DNA of 64,000 bases, taken from NCBI RefSeq assembly GCF_008327685.1, contig NZ_BDDE01000028.1:108106-172105 (forward strand). The letters run 5' to 3'. Origin of the DNA: Actinomadura sp. K4S16. GTDB lineage: Bacteria; Actinomycetota; Actinomycetes; Streptosporangiales; Streptosporangiaceae. The translations under genes and the position numbers were made by a program. Position 1 is the stretch's first letter. The number at the start of each line of letters is the position of its first letter. Below, in pieces: positions 41,973 through 51,140 of this stretch. Under the pieces are notes generated by a model that was not told the DNA's origin, did not search any database, and saw nothing but the letters and a program-made list of their open reading frames with translations.

Positions 41973-42572
41973 CGACGGCGCGTGCTGGCGTTCGTCGGTC
42001 GAGTGCAGGTTCGGCCTTTGAGTAGCGGAGCCGCTCGTCATCGGACGGCGGCGGCCTTTGAGGTGAAGGGGCTGCGGCCAGCGTGCCACGGCGCACCAGC
42101 ATCGATGTGGCGGCGCATCCTGCCGCGACCAGGATGGTCGCCGACCCTCCCGGCAATGAACCCGGCCGCCAGCGCGGCATCACGGATCATGTGCTTGCAG
42201 GGATGATGGCCGGTTGTGGCCCGCATGGGGCTGGAGTCGGCCACTGTGCCGGACCCTGCTGAGGGGCATGTGCCGCCGCCGGATTGGCGGATCGAGCCCT
42301 CTGAGGGAGGCGCGGGCCGTTTCGTGCGCGCCTCCGCTCCGGCGAGCGGCTCCTGAGGAACCCGCTGCAGCGCCTTCGGGCAGCAAATGTTTCAGCTAGT
42401 GATCGTTCCTCGACACCTGATCGAGCGTCGCGGGCCGTCGTCCATCTGGCGGGTACCTCGAACCAGAGAATCCGATGAGCGCTGAATTGCACGATCGGGC
42501 CGGTTCCGCGCTCTTTGTAGGTGATGCGTGCCGCGGCCGATGTCGGCCGCGGGCCTATGAAGGGATTCGGGG
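41973..42572. other. Intergenic region downstream of the ShosTA-like pair
   Basis: About 600 bp. No frame shows codon bias with a plausible start. The promoter for the sigma-factor operon at 42573 is expected near its right end; no clear motif is visible. Confidence 0.5.
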
Positions 42573-42833
42573 ATGGGGACGGCACTAGGAACAGGGCTTG
42601 GGATGGTGGCGCTCGCTGTCGGGATACGAGTGCTGCTGGGGGCCGCGGCCATGCTGGTGGGAACTGCGCGCCAACTGCTGGTGGAACAAGCGCGGCGGCG
42701 GACTCTGCTGGCGGTCTCCCAGGCCGTCCCGGAAGGAAGCGTGCTTGTGGACAAACGACCTGATGGCAGCAAGCTCACCCTCCGGACCGGTGCGGCCACC
42801 GTGTCGGCACCGGCCACGGAGGCGAGGCGATGA
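42573..42833 (+). CDS. Small membrane protein heading a sigma-factor operon
   Basis: 86 residues from ATG 42573. One or two hydrophobic stretches (GMVALAVGIRVLLGAAAMLV) are followed by a basic helix (ARQLLVEQARRRTLLAVSQA) and a soluble tail (GSVLVDKRPDGSKLTLRTGA). It overlaps the next gene, a sigma factor, by 4 bp. Such a position would suit a membrane regulator of the sigma factor, but no anti-sigma motif is seen. Confidence 0.65.
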   Translation: MGTALGTGLGMVALAVGIRVLLGAAAMLVGTARQLLVEQARRRTLLAVSQAVPEGSVLVDKRPDGSKLTLRTGAATVSAPATEARR

Positions 42834-43342
42834 GCGCCGAGGCGCATGCCGAACCACCGCCACATGAGGACCTCGACGCCCGGTACGGCAAGCTGATCGA
42901 GGCGCAATGGCCGAAGCTGCTCGCCCTGTGCCTGGCCTACGGCCGGTCTCGGCCCGAGGCCGAGGACATCGTGCAGGAGGCGTTCTTACGCTTCCACGAA
43001 CGACGCGCCAGCATCGAGCGCCCGGCCCCCTACCTGCGGGTGACCGTCGTGCGGCTGCTGGTTCCCCGCGTGCGTGAGCGCCCCGGTGCCGAGATCGGCG
43101 TTGCGACCGCCTCCGATCAGTGCGGCATCGATGACTTCCTCGGGCATCACCTCATTGGCACGGCGCTGGAGCAGCTCCCCCCACGACAGCGCAAGGTGTT
43201 CACCCTCGACCTCGTCGGATTCGTCACCGCAGAGATTGCTGAAATGCTGGGCATGGAACCCGCGACCGTACGATCCACCCTCCGGTTCGCCAAGGTAAGG
43301 CTGCGCAAATGGTGGGCCGAGCACGGAGAGGAACCGCGATGA
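42830..43342 (+). CDS. ECF-type RNA polymerase sigma factor
   Basis: 170 residues, ATGA overlap with the upstream gene. Region 2: WPKLLALCLAYGRSRPEAED, IVQEAFLRFHERRASIERPA. Region 4: LEQLPPRQRKVFTLDLVGFV, TAEIAEMLGMEPATVRSTLR. The linker is short and there is no C-terminal extension. No anti-sigma with a ZAS motif is adjacent; the small membrane protein before it and the helix-turn-helix protein after it are the likely partners. Confidence 0.85.
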   Translation: MSAEAHAEPPPHEDLDARYGKLIEAQWPKLLALCLAYGRSRPEAEDIVQEAFLRFHERRASIERPAPYLRVTVVRLLVPRVRERPGAEIGVATASDQCGIDDFLGHHLIGTALEQLPPRQRKVFTLDLVGFVTAEIAEMLGMEPATVRSTLRFAKVRLRKWWAEHGEEPR

Positions 43343-43725
43343 TCACCAGCGATCAGACCGCCAAGGAGGCGCTGCGCGCCGACTTCGACCAGCTGGCCGA
43401 CGACATCCGCGCCAACACGGACATGGACCGAGTGAAGGCCCGGCTGTATGCGGCCATGCGGCAGCGCCCGCCGATCCCTGCGCCGCCGGCTGAACCCCAG
43501 CCGACACCCCTAGCCAGGCGCACCGGTGAGCGGCCCCTGTCGGACGTCCGATTCCTCACCGTGGCCGAGGTTGCCGCGATCATGCGGGTATCGAAGATGA
43601 CCGTCTACCGACTGACGCACGCGGGCGAACTGCCCGCCATCCGCGTCGGCCGCTCCTTCCGAATCCCCGAGCAAGCGGTGCACGACTACCTGCGCGACGC
43701 CAACGAGCGCAACCAAGCGATGTGA
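43339..43725 (+). CDS. Excisionase/BldC-like helix-turn-helix protein
   Basis: 128 residues from ATG 43339, overlapping the sigma factor stop by 4 bp. The C-terminal half is a MerR-like excisionase domain: FLTVAEVAAIMRVSKMTVYR, LTHAGELPAIRVGRSFRIPE and QAVHDYLRDA. The N-terminal half (LRADFDQLADDIRANTDMDR, VKARLYAAMRQRPPI) is helical. Related to BldC and to Xis-type DNA-binding proteins of mobile elements. Third gene of the operon. Confidence 0.82.
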   Translation: MITSDQTAKEALRADFDQLADDIRANTDMDRVKARLYAAMRQRPPIPAPPAEPQPTPLARRTGERPLSDVRFLTVAEVAAIMRVSKMTVYRLTHAGELPAIRVGRSFRIPEQAVHDYLRDANERNQAM

Positions 43726-43993
43726 ACTCGCTTTCGGTTCGGCCTGGCTATCTTGGATCGAAGACCGTCGATCCCCGGCGGCCGCTGGGTCGACGTGGGG
43801 GTGATCGTGTCGTTCGGTCGGCAGCCCGCCGCTCCCCGCATTCGACGCGGGCTGAGTCAATGCTGGGGCTTGGTGACGGCTCGCGAGGCGATCGGCGGCT
43901 GAGCCTCTCTCGGCTGGTTGGCATGTCGCTTCCGGTGAACCGGCCAGCCGCCAAGTCGGTTTGTGATGCAGGGGTGAGGCAGGCGGTGGTCAG

Positions 43994-44410
43994 ATGACGG
44001 TGGTGCGCAGGGCGGATGGGACGCTACTGGCCGGCTTTAGCGTGCATCAGGATGGTGTGATCGGTTGCGGTGCCCGCGTTGTGACATCTACCGACCCCGA
44101 CTACGAGGAGCTGTCCGTCGTCGCGATCAGCGAGATCGAATGGGCGGCGGCCGCTGACCCCGATCATCCCGACAACGTCCGAGCCAGCGCGTATCTGCGG
44201 GCTCGGCATCAGGCCGAGGCCGTGCGGGATTTCGCAGTCCGGCTCGACGATGGTCGCCTGCTGCTCCCCGAGCAGTACTGGTGGGAACCGCATCTGCTGT
44301 TCACCATCGGTCGAGATCACCCTGATTACCGACGATGGGCCGCCACAGCAGTGCCGGACGCCCGATGGCATCGCAGCTGGTGGCGTGGCCCGCTGCCCGG
44401 CGGCCGGTAG
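43994..44410 (+). CDS. Hypothetical protein
   Basis: 138 residues from ATG 43994. It contains beta-rich and helical segments (GTLLAGFSVHQDGVIGCGAR, SAYLRARHQAEAVRDFAVRL, EQYWWEPHLLFTIGRDHPDY) and many Trp near the end. No domain recognised. It lies 268 bp after the excisionase-like gene and just left of an IS256-type element, whose left repeat begins 33 bp past its stop. Confidence 0.6.
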   Translation: MTVVRRADGTLLAGFSVHQDGVIGCGARVVTSTDPDYEELSVVAISEIEWAAAADPDHPDNVRASAYLRARHQAEAVRDFAVRLDDGRLLLPEQYWWEPHLLFTIGRDHPDYRRWAATAVPDARWHRSWWRGPLPGGR

Positions 44411-44442
44411 CGCATCTGAACCAGGCCAGGCCCCGCGGGTTG

Positions 44443-45854
44443 CGTCCACGGAGGTGGTGTATGAGTTCGACCTGGTCAGAGGGCGTGGCGTCGTGACGTG
44501 AGACGGCCATCGCGTGATCCTTCGAATCGACCAAGATCAGAAGGAGAGGAACGCGATGGCCGTGGACAACAGTGTGGACCCTGCGGGCTGGCTGGCCGAG
44601 CAGATCGGGGCGTGTGAGCCCGATGTGTTGCGGTCGATGGTCAAGACGATGGCCGAGGCGCTCATGAGCGCGGAGGCCGATGCGGTGTGCGGCGCCGACT
44701 ACGGGCAGCGCTCGGACGAGCGGGTCAACCGACGCAACGGCTACCGGGTCCGGGACTGGGACACCCGCGCAGGCACCGTCGAGCTGGCGATCCCCAAGCT
44801 GCGGTCGGGATCCTACTTCCCCGAGTGGCTGCTGGAGCGGCGTCGCCGCGCCGAGCAGGCCCTTGTTTCGGTGGTGGCCACCTCCTATCTGCTGGGCGTC
44901 TCGACGCGGCGGGTGGACAAGCTGGTCGAGCAGATGGGCATCAAGGGCATCTCCAAAAGCCAGGTCAGCGAGATGTCCAAGGTGCTGGACGCCGACACAG
45001 GTCGCCGCGTTCCGCAACCGGCCGTTGGAGGGCGGCCCGTATGCGTTCGTGTGGGTCGATGCCCTGACGCAGAAGGTCCGTGAGGGCGGCCGGATCGTGA
45101 ACGTGCACGTGCTGGTGGCCACCGGTGTCAACGCCGACGGGCGCCGCGAGATCCTCGGGGTCGAGGTGAGCTCGGCCGAGGACGGCGCCGGGTGGCTGGC
45201 GTTCCTGCGCGGCCTGGTGGCCCGCGGCCTGACCGGTGTCCAACTGGTCATCTCCGACGCCCACGCCGGCCTGGTCGAAGCGATCGGATCAACGCTGCTC
45301 GGCGCGGGCTGGCAGCGGTGCCGCACCCACTACCTGCGCAACCTGCTGACCAGGGTGCCCAAGTCGGCGCAGCCGTGGGTGGCCACGCTGGTGCGCACCA
45401 TCTTCGACCAGCCCGCCGCCGAAGAAGTCCACGCCCAGCACGCCCGCGTCGTCGCTTCACTGGAGGCCAAGCCCCCCGACGCGGCCGAGCACCTGGACGC
45501 CGCCCGCGGCGACCTGCTCGCCTTCACCGGCTTCCCGCGCCAGCTCTGGCGGCAGATCTGGTCGAATAATCCCCAGGAGCGGCTGAACAAGGAGATCCGC
45601 CGGCGCACCGATGTGGTCGGGATCTTCCCCGACCGGGCCGCGATCGTCCGCCTCGTCGGCGCCGTCCTGATGGAACAGACCGACGAATGGACCGAGGCCC
45701 GCCGCTACATGGGCCTGGACTTCCTGGCCAAAGCCCGCCTTCGAGTAATCGACGGCAACACACCCGACCCCGAGGTCGACCAGCGAGAACTCACCGCTTA
45801 ACCTGCAGAAACAGGATCACGCGAAGATCAACTCTTACACCACTCCAGTGGACG
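44443..45854 (+). mobile_element. IS256-family insertion sequence
   Basis: Left end cgtccacggaggtggtgtat (44443 on) and right end, read on the minus strand from 45854, cgtccactggagtggtgtaa, form imperfect terminal inverted repeats of about 27 bp. They bracket one transposase gene. No clear target-site duplication was found. Confidence 0.8.
44556..45801 (+). pseudogene. IS256-family transposase, frameshifted
   Basis: ATG 44556 with AAGGAGAGGAACGCG upstream. The first frame reads QIGACEPDVLRSMVKTMAEA, NRRNGYRVRDWDTRAGTVEL and ISKSQVSEMSKVLDAD, then loses similarity at about 44997. The following frame continues QVAAFRNRPLEGGPYAFVWV, LVISDAHAGLVEAIGSTLLG and TFTGFPRQLW-like sequence (LLAFTGFPRQLWRQIWSNNP) to a stop at 45801. 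The DDE aspartates (FVWVDAL, ISDAHAG) and the C-terminal glutamate region (NPQERLNKEIRRRTDVVGIF) are present, but in two frames. A single-base insertion is the simplest cause; inactive unless frameshifting occurs. Confidence 0.85.
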
Positions 45855-46032
45855 TGACCGCCCCGCGAGACCGCCAGGACGCCCGCCTGATCCGCCCTGC
45901 CCTCCCGCTCGGTTCTAGATTCCGTGCGTTCGCAGGCACTGCGGTTGACGCTCTCCGATGAGGCAGCATCACCGGCGCCGGCCCCTCGCGTGTCCGTCGG
46001 ACGACCGTTTCCTTAATGTCCGGGAAGGGTGC

Positions 46033-47217
46033 TTGAATCCCGTCGTGAAGGACGTGATGCACCACTGGCTTCCTGATCGCCACCTCGGCGTCGCGGCCAC
46101 GCTGTCGCACGCGGACGAGCTGATCGGGCAGGTCGCCGACTTGCTTTTCGACTATCAGACCCAGCCCGGCGGTGTCGTGGGCCTGATGGAGGTGCCAGCG
46201 GGTCCGTTCAGCCGGTCCGTCGTCGAACGAGTGGCTCCGATTTCCCGCAAGGTCCCGTTACTGGTGGCCGACGCGCTGGTGGCACTACGCGCCGCCCTCG
46301 AGCACACTCTGTTTGCCGAGGTCGAGTTCCTGGACGGCTCATCGCTGGACGAGACGGCGGCCAGGCTCGTCGACATGCCCGCCTCGGACACCTACGAGAA
46401 GTTCCAGGAGTGGAAGAACAAGCGTGCGAAGAAGGGCCCGCCGTCATTGCGGGTTGGCAGCGAGCTCATGCGGCGGATCGACGGTCTGCAGCCCTTCCAC
46501 CGTCGGAGCGACCCTCATATGCACCCTCTGGCCCGGCTGGTCCTCCACACCAACCATGCGAAGCACAGGACGCCGGCGCTCACGGCCGTCCGTATAGCCG
46601 CCATGTACCGGGACGACCAGCGGCCTCAGTCGATCCGTGACCTTGCGCCGCGCTCGGAGGAGCCGCTGCGTGTCGGCGACGTCATCGCCCAGATTCCGAT
46701 AGGCACCCAGGTCCCCATGACCTTGTTCCCGACGGTCGGGATCAACCGGCCGGGCACGGACCGGTGGCCGGTGCTTATGCAGGAACTCGACGAGATTTCC
46801 CACTGGGTCCGCACCCAGGCGGTGCCGCGCCTGGTGACGGGCATGGAGCCGCCCGAGCCCGCGCTCCCGACGCACTACGAGATCGCCGTCGGGCACGAGA
46901 ACGAGCGTCGGGCGATTGCGGCGGGGTCGACGACTTCGGCCGCAGAGCGTCACAAGCAGCGCTTGGAGGCGGCGTCGGTCCGCGCTGACCTTGCTGACAT
47001 GATCAGTCGAATGAACGGCTCTCCGAGCGTCGGTCAGATCACGGCCTGGCTGGTTCAGCTGACCGACGAGGAGGTGCTCGATCAGGTGGCGCGGCTGAAG
47101 GCGACCGTCCATGACCCCGACGTGATGCTGCGCAACTTCGAGGTCATCAAGGGCCTGCGCGACGAGGCTCTGGAGTTCCGTCGTGACGGCAACCTCCCAC
47201 CGAGTGGTGCTGGATGA
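46033..47217 (+). CDS. Hypothetical protein
   Basis: 394 residues if TTG 46033 is used (GGAAGGG just upstream); ATG 46057 is an alternative. The N-terminal region has VPLLVADALVALRAALEHTL, resembling the helical core of HEPN-like and related accessory proteins, but the R-x4-6-H motif is not certain. Later segments include LVLHTNHAKHRTPALTAVRI, EPLRVGDVIAQIPIGTQVPM and a C-terminal coiled part (ISRMNGSPSVGQITAWLVQL). Function unknown. Confidence 0.65.
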   Translation: MNPVVKDVMHHWLPDRHLGVAATLSHADELIGQVADLLFDYQTQPGGVVGLMEVPAGPFSRSVVERVAPISRKVPLLVADALVALRAALEHTLFAEVEFLDGSSLDETAARLVDMPASDTYEKFQEWKNKRAKKGPPSLRVGSELMRRIDGLQPFHRRSDPHMHPLARLVLHTNHAKHRTPALTAVRIAAMYRDDQRPQSIRDLAPRSEEPLRVGDVIAQIPIGTQVPMTLFPTVGINRPGTDRWPVLMQELDEISHWVRTQAVPRLVTGMEPPEPALPTHYEIAVGHENERRAIAAGSTTSAAERHKQRLEAASVRADLADMISRMNGSPSVGQITAWLVQLTDEEVLDQVARLKATVHDPDVMLRNFEVIKGLRDEALEFRRDGNLPPSGAG

Positions 47218-47415
47218 GTGCAGCCACATGACCGTCGCGATGTTCGATCGCGCAGATCCCTCGATGTGGCACGCCCAGCCGAGCCTGTTGCCAAGGAGCC
47301 GGCTGAGAGTCGCGTTGAGCAAGTAGAACAACTCCCGATCCCGGATGGGGCGGGCGGATGGCGTCGTGCGGCTAGCGCGGGTTGTTCGGTTTGACCCTGA
47401 GGGGTGATCCCAACG

Positions 47416-48402
47416 TCACCGCCGCTGGTCGTCGGCGACGGCCCGGATCTGGAACCGGCTTGGGTCGCCGGGTCTGATTTGGTCGGTGAGGCGGGTTGCG
47501 ACGCTCCATCGCAGGAGTTGGGTGACGGTTTGCGGCGTCACTTGTCTGTCGAGATGGTCACTGGCCAAGTCGGCCAGCGTGCCGGGGTCGCCGTCGAAGT
47601 ATCCGTCGGTGGTCTGGGTGAGCACCGCCATCCAGATGCTTCGCCAGGTTTTGCGGCGGTCCTCGGGCCAGCGGGCCGCGCATTCGTCGAATGCGCGCAT
47701 GCGTGGGTCATAGGTCAGTTCGATCCGTGCTCTGGCGGCCGGGCACGGTGCTGGCAGGGGCTCCGGCAGGGGTGCCTCGGTGAGGTCATTGGCTGGTTTG
47801 CGTCGGTTCCGCTTGCCTTTGATCTGCAGGGTCTCGGGTCCGCCGGGCTCGGTTGGCGTGGCCAGTACTTGTAGCTGGCCGCTCAGACGCAGCGTGCGCA
47901 TGACTTCCGCCATCCTGGCCTTGCGGTTCTTGTCCCATGGCCTGGTCGCGGTCACGTAGCCGCACCCCACGGCGACCTGCCGGCGTGGCAGCCGGACGAC
48001 GCCGTCTTGGTCGGCGACCGAGGCCAGGAACCGCATCACCGCCTCGGCCAGTGAGGAGCGTCGCGGCGTCCTTCGAGCGGCCGGCACTCGGGCCGGAGCC
48101 GGGGCCTGGGGGAGCGCGGGCGGTTGCGGGCGTTGTGCTCGTCGGACGGCCAGTTCTGGAGGGACCCATCCGGCCGCCGCTCGGCGGTTGCGTTCCTGGA
48201 TCGACAGGCGGCGTGATGGGTGCAGTGCGCGCTGCTCTTGGCCGTCCTGCACGCAGCTGGTCCCCGGCAAGGCACCGCAGACCGGGCACATCAGATGCCA
48301 GGTGGGGTATTCGGGATCTTGTCGTTCGGCACGCAACAGGTACAACGCCGACGCTCCCTTCTTGACGCCAGACGGTGACAGGGTCGTGCAGGGGTCGAGC
48401 AT
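47416..48402 (-). CDS. Zinc-ribbon and winged-helix hypothetical protein
   Basis: 328 residues from ATG 48402 (AAGGTGAT upstream). Residues 35-55 hold a small zinc-binding motif (MCPVCGALPGTSCVQDG) seen in many actinomycete phage and plasmid proteins. A winged-helix-like middle follows (LAEAVMRFLASVADQDGVVR, MAEVMRTLRLSGQLQVLATP), then a C-terminal segment (KTWRSIWMAVLTQTTDGYFD) that recalls replication or regulatory proteins of actinomycete plasmids. Function not assigned. It is downstream of, and on the same strand as, the unknown operon 48588-51015. Confidence 0.65.
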   Translation of the reverse strand: MLDPCTTLSPSGVKKGASALYLLRAERQDPEYPTWHLMCPVCGALPGTSCVQDGQEQRALHPSRRLSIQERNRRAAAGWVPPELAVRRAQRPQPPALPQAPAPARVPAARRTPRRSSLAEAVMRFLASVADQDGVVRLPRRQVAVGCGYVTATRPWDKNRKARMAEVMRTLRLSGQLQVLATPTEPGGPETLQIKGKRNRRKPANDLTEAPLPEPLPAPCPAARARIELTYDPRMRAFDECAARWPEDRRKTWRSIWMAVLTQTTDGYFDGDPGTLADLASDHLDRQVTPQTVTQLLRWSVATRLTDQIRPGDPSRFQIRAVADDQRR

Positions 48403-48587
48403 TTGATCACCTTGATGGCGAGCGCGGGCAGGGAGCGGCACGACACGCAGGGACTTCATCTACTGGCCGAACCGTCGCCGACCCGTCAGAGGGCGTTGAC
48501 CGATCACCGGGGCCAAGACCGAACGAAAGAGCCCGCTGCGGCATGCGAACGGTTGCCTGCAGAACGGTGTGCCACGGGTACCGCTGA

Positions 48588-49139
48588 TCACTTCGTTGTC
48601 GGCTCGGTAAGCCTGGCTTCCAGGTCGGCGATCATCTGGGTGAGCAGGCTGGTGTTCTCGCGCCGGACCGCCTGGGGTCCGAGTTCGTCGATGCCGGTGA
48701 CTTTGGTGATGCACTCGTCGGCGGCCTGGGCCATCGTCTGGAACTCGTCACGGGCGATCGAGTGGGTGTTGGCGGCTTCGAAGGTGGTCGCGCGGTGCAT
48801 ATCCTTCACCGACGTCATCGCCGCTCGTGCGGCCGCCATCGCGTCGCGGGCGCTGAACTGGTCGCCGTTGCCTTGGCGCATGTAGCGGGTGGTGAAGACC
48901 CGGCGGCGCTTGGGGTCAGCCGACGGCATGAACCGCTCCAGCCGGTCGCCCCGGTCGGCGGCGATCACCCGAACCAGCCGGACCGCCCGCTGCAGCCGGG
49001 GCTTGCTCTTGATCCCGACCCCTTTGCCGATGTCGTCGTAGGACAGTTCCTGGCCGTGGTTGCTGAGCAGCCACATCATCACGTCCGCGACGTCGGTCTC
49101 GGCCTGCGTCCAGCCGGCGGCGTTCCGTCGCGGGCTCAC
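48588..49139 (-). CDS. Hypothetical protein, third gene of unknown operon
   Basis: 183 residues from GTG 49139, overlapping the upstream stop (GTGA). The N-terminus looks like a winged helix (TDVADVMMWLLSNHGQELSY, DDIGKGVGIKSKPRLQRAVR), then a helical tail (AMAAARAAMTSVKDMHRATT). Possible DNA-binding role. No family recognised. Confidence 0.65.
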   Translation of the reverse strand: MSPRRNAAGWTQAETDVADVMMWLLSNHGQELSYDDIGKGVGIKSKPRLQRAVRLVRVIAADRGDRLERFMPSADPKRRRVFTTRYMRQGNGDQFSARDAMAAARAAMTSVKDMHRATTFEAANTHSIARDEFQTMAQAADECITKVTGIDELGPQAVRRENTSLLTQMIADLEARLTEPTTK

Positions 49140-50152
49140 CGCAGTCCGCCGCTGTCGTCCAGGAACGCCGCCAGGGCGGCGTCGTCCAGGGCCGCCCCGG
49201 TGGCCAGGTCCCGGACGGCCGCGATGGCGGTCTCGACGCCGTCGCAGAGCTCGGCAATGGCCTCGGCCCGCTCCGGGGTGAAGTTGATGTGCTGCTTGCT
49301 CAACCGGGCCAGCGCCCGGGCGGCGGCCATCTTGATCTCGCCGATGGCGTTGAACACCTCCATCGACGCATCGGCCTGGTTCCCGTTCCGGGCGGCCCGG
49401 GCCGCCGCGGCGATGGATTCCCGCTCGCTGCGGTGGGCGTCGAACTCGCCGGTCCGCTGCGCGGCGACCGCGTCGGCGGCCTCGCGGTCGGCCGCGTCTG
49501 CGCTGGCCTGACGGGCGTCGAACTCCGCCAAGGCATCCCGGGCCGCCGCCCGGGTCGTCTCGTCGGCCAGCAGCGCGTTCTTGACCGCGCTCGGGTGGGT
49601 GATGACGTAGGTGATGGCTGAAGGCCGGATCCCGGACGCCTCAGCCTCCCGCTCGATGTTCTCGCGCCGCTCGGCCGACATGTTCCTGGTCTCCCAGCCG
49701 CGGTAGTAGCCGTCCTTGCCGTAGAACGGATACTTCTTGAGGTCGGGAAGCTCGGTCTGTTCACCGGGCTGCAGGTCCAGGGCGTGTGGAAATAGGCCAT
49801 CGGTGGCCTCGGCCAGCCGGTTCCATGCCCGCCAGAGGGCCATGACCCGCTTGGCGCTGGTGTCGGCCCGCTTAGCGAACTCCCGCGCGCTGATCCGCAG
49901 GAAAGTGTTTCGGCCGAAACACTTTGTGGACTCCTGTTCGAACCCGACCCCGTCACCTTCCCCGGGCAGGACACGTCTGGCGACCAGGTAGGCCAGCATC
50001 CATGGGCCCGACTGCTCGATGCTGGTGAACTGGGCGATGTCGTCGGCCAGGGCCTCCTCGCCGTCATCGCCGGTCGGCGCGGTCCCCTGCTCAAGCTGGG
50101 CCTGCTTGGGCGGGTCCGGCTCGGGCGTCCAGTAGCCCTCCTCGGTGTTCAT
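49136..50152 (-). CDS. Hypothetical protein, second gene of unknown operon
   Basis: 338 residues from ATG 50152, overlapping the upstream stop (ATGA). A conserved-looking centre (FLRISAREFAKRADTSAKRV, MALWRAWNRLAEATDGLFPH) looks like a helix-turn-helix; AITYVITHPSAVKNALLADE follows and a long Ala-rich coiled region (AAARAARNGNQADASMEVFN) closes. Possible plasmid-type partition, copy-control or regulatory protein; no known family can be named. Confidence 0.65.
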   Translation of the reverse strand: MNTEEGYWTPEPDPPKQAQLEQGTAPTGDDGEEALADDIAQFTSIEQSGPWMLAYLVARRVLPGEGDGVGFEQESTKCFGRNTFLRISAREFAKRADTSAKRVMALWRAWNRLAEATDGLFPHALDLQPGEQTELPDLKKYPFYGKDGYYRGWETRNMSAERRENIEREAEASGIRPSAITYVITHPSAVKNALLADETTRAAARDALAEFDARQASADAADREAADAVAAQRTGEFDAHRSERESIAAAARAARNGNQADASMEVFNAIGEIKMAAARALARLSKQHINFTPERAEAIAELCDGVETAIAAVRDLATGAALDDAALAAFLDDSGGLR

Positions 50153-51015
50153 CAGGTGGCCTGGTGCGCCATAGCCTGTCGGGCTGCGGCCGGGCTGCGG
50201 CGGCTGGTGCGCGCGGCGGCAGCCGGGATCGCGCTGACCTGGCGGGCCCAGGCCATGAACACGTCCAGGTCGCCGAGCGCGACCGAGACGTCGACCTGCT
50301 CTGCGGGGTCGAGCTTGACGATGCTCGCAGGAAAGCGCTTGGCCAGCCGTCCGGCTTGTCCGGCCAGCGCGGTCAGGGCCGCGACCAGCGCGGCGCCACT
50401 TCCCGCCTGGGGCTGGGCGGACGGAATCTGGGACTGCTGCTCGGCCTTCTCGGTCCTGCGGGCCTCGAGCGCGGCGGTCACCTCGGCGCGGGTCACCTTC
50501 TCCTGGATGGCCAGGTAGTTGACCAGGTCGTCCCGGTTGGGGCTGTGCTGGACCTCGGTGACGTAGTCGGCGACCTCGTTGTCGGCGTCGCGGGCTGCTG
50601 GGTCCATGACCGCGGCCAGCGGCGGCGCCGTGCCCAGCACGGTCTGGTAGGTGGCCAGGTTGACCCGGTCGACCCCGGCGTTGCGGGCGTCGGCGATCAG
50701 ATGATGCAGCTTGGCGTAGCCGGGATCGGGAACAAGGCCGCCTCGCGGGCGGGCGCCCTCCCGCAGCACGCTGTAGGAGACGAAGACACCGGACTCTTCC
50801 AGGTGCTTGCGCAGGTCGGGGGTGACCGCCGCCGCGGTCGCCCGCCACTGCTTGGCTGTGCTCACCGACAGGCCGGTCCGCTCGCAGAACGCTCCGAGCG
50901 CAGTGGCGTTGTCGGCCCACTCGGCCGCAAGGATGTCGCCGATGGCCAACTGCCCGGCGCGGCGCGCGATCATCAGACGGCGGCATTCGCGCACGTCGTG
51001 CTCAGTGAACCTCAA
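50152..51015 (-). CDS. Helix-turn-helix hypothetical protein, first gene of unknown operon
   Basis: 287 residues if TTG 51015 is the start; TTG 51042 is also possible, and neither has a strong ribosome site. A helix-turn-helix is visible at residues 30-60 (ALGAFCERTGLSVSTAKQWR, ATAAAVTPDLRKHL). The middle (LHHLIADARNAGVDRVNLAT) and the long C-terminus (VTRAEVTAALEARRTEKAEQ) are helical. It starts a chain of three genes joined by 4-bp overlaps. Function unknown. Confidence 0.62.
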   Translation of the reverse strand: MRFTEHDVRECRRLMIARRAGQLAIGDILAAEWADNATALGAFCERTGLSVSTAKQWRATAAAVTPDLRKHLEESGVFVSYSVLREGARPRGGLVPDPGYAKLHHLIADARNAGVDRVNLATYQTVLGTAPPLAAVMDPAARDADNEVADYVTEVQHSPNRDDLVNYLAIQEKVTRAEVTAALEARRTEKAEQQSQIPSAQPQAGSGAALVAALTALAGQAGRLAKRFPASIVKLDPAEQVDVSVALGDLDVFMAWARQVSAIPAAAARTSRRSPAAARQAMAHQAT

Positions 51016-51140
51016 CCCAACCCCCGACCGGAGCCTGACCAATGACGAGCACGCAGTGTAAGCGCATGGATACGGGTCTGTCGGGTGATTGTCTAGTCTG
51101 GTCTGGCAGACGCGGGTCGCTTGACAGGCGCCCGCGGCTG

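Noticed and set aside
43722..43997. Plus-strand frame bridging the excisionase-like gene and the next gene through overlapping start/stop codons
   Set aside because: Arg/Ser-rich, no codon bias, and the overlaps can occur by chance.
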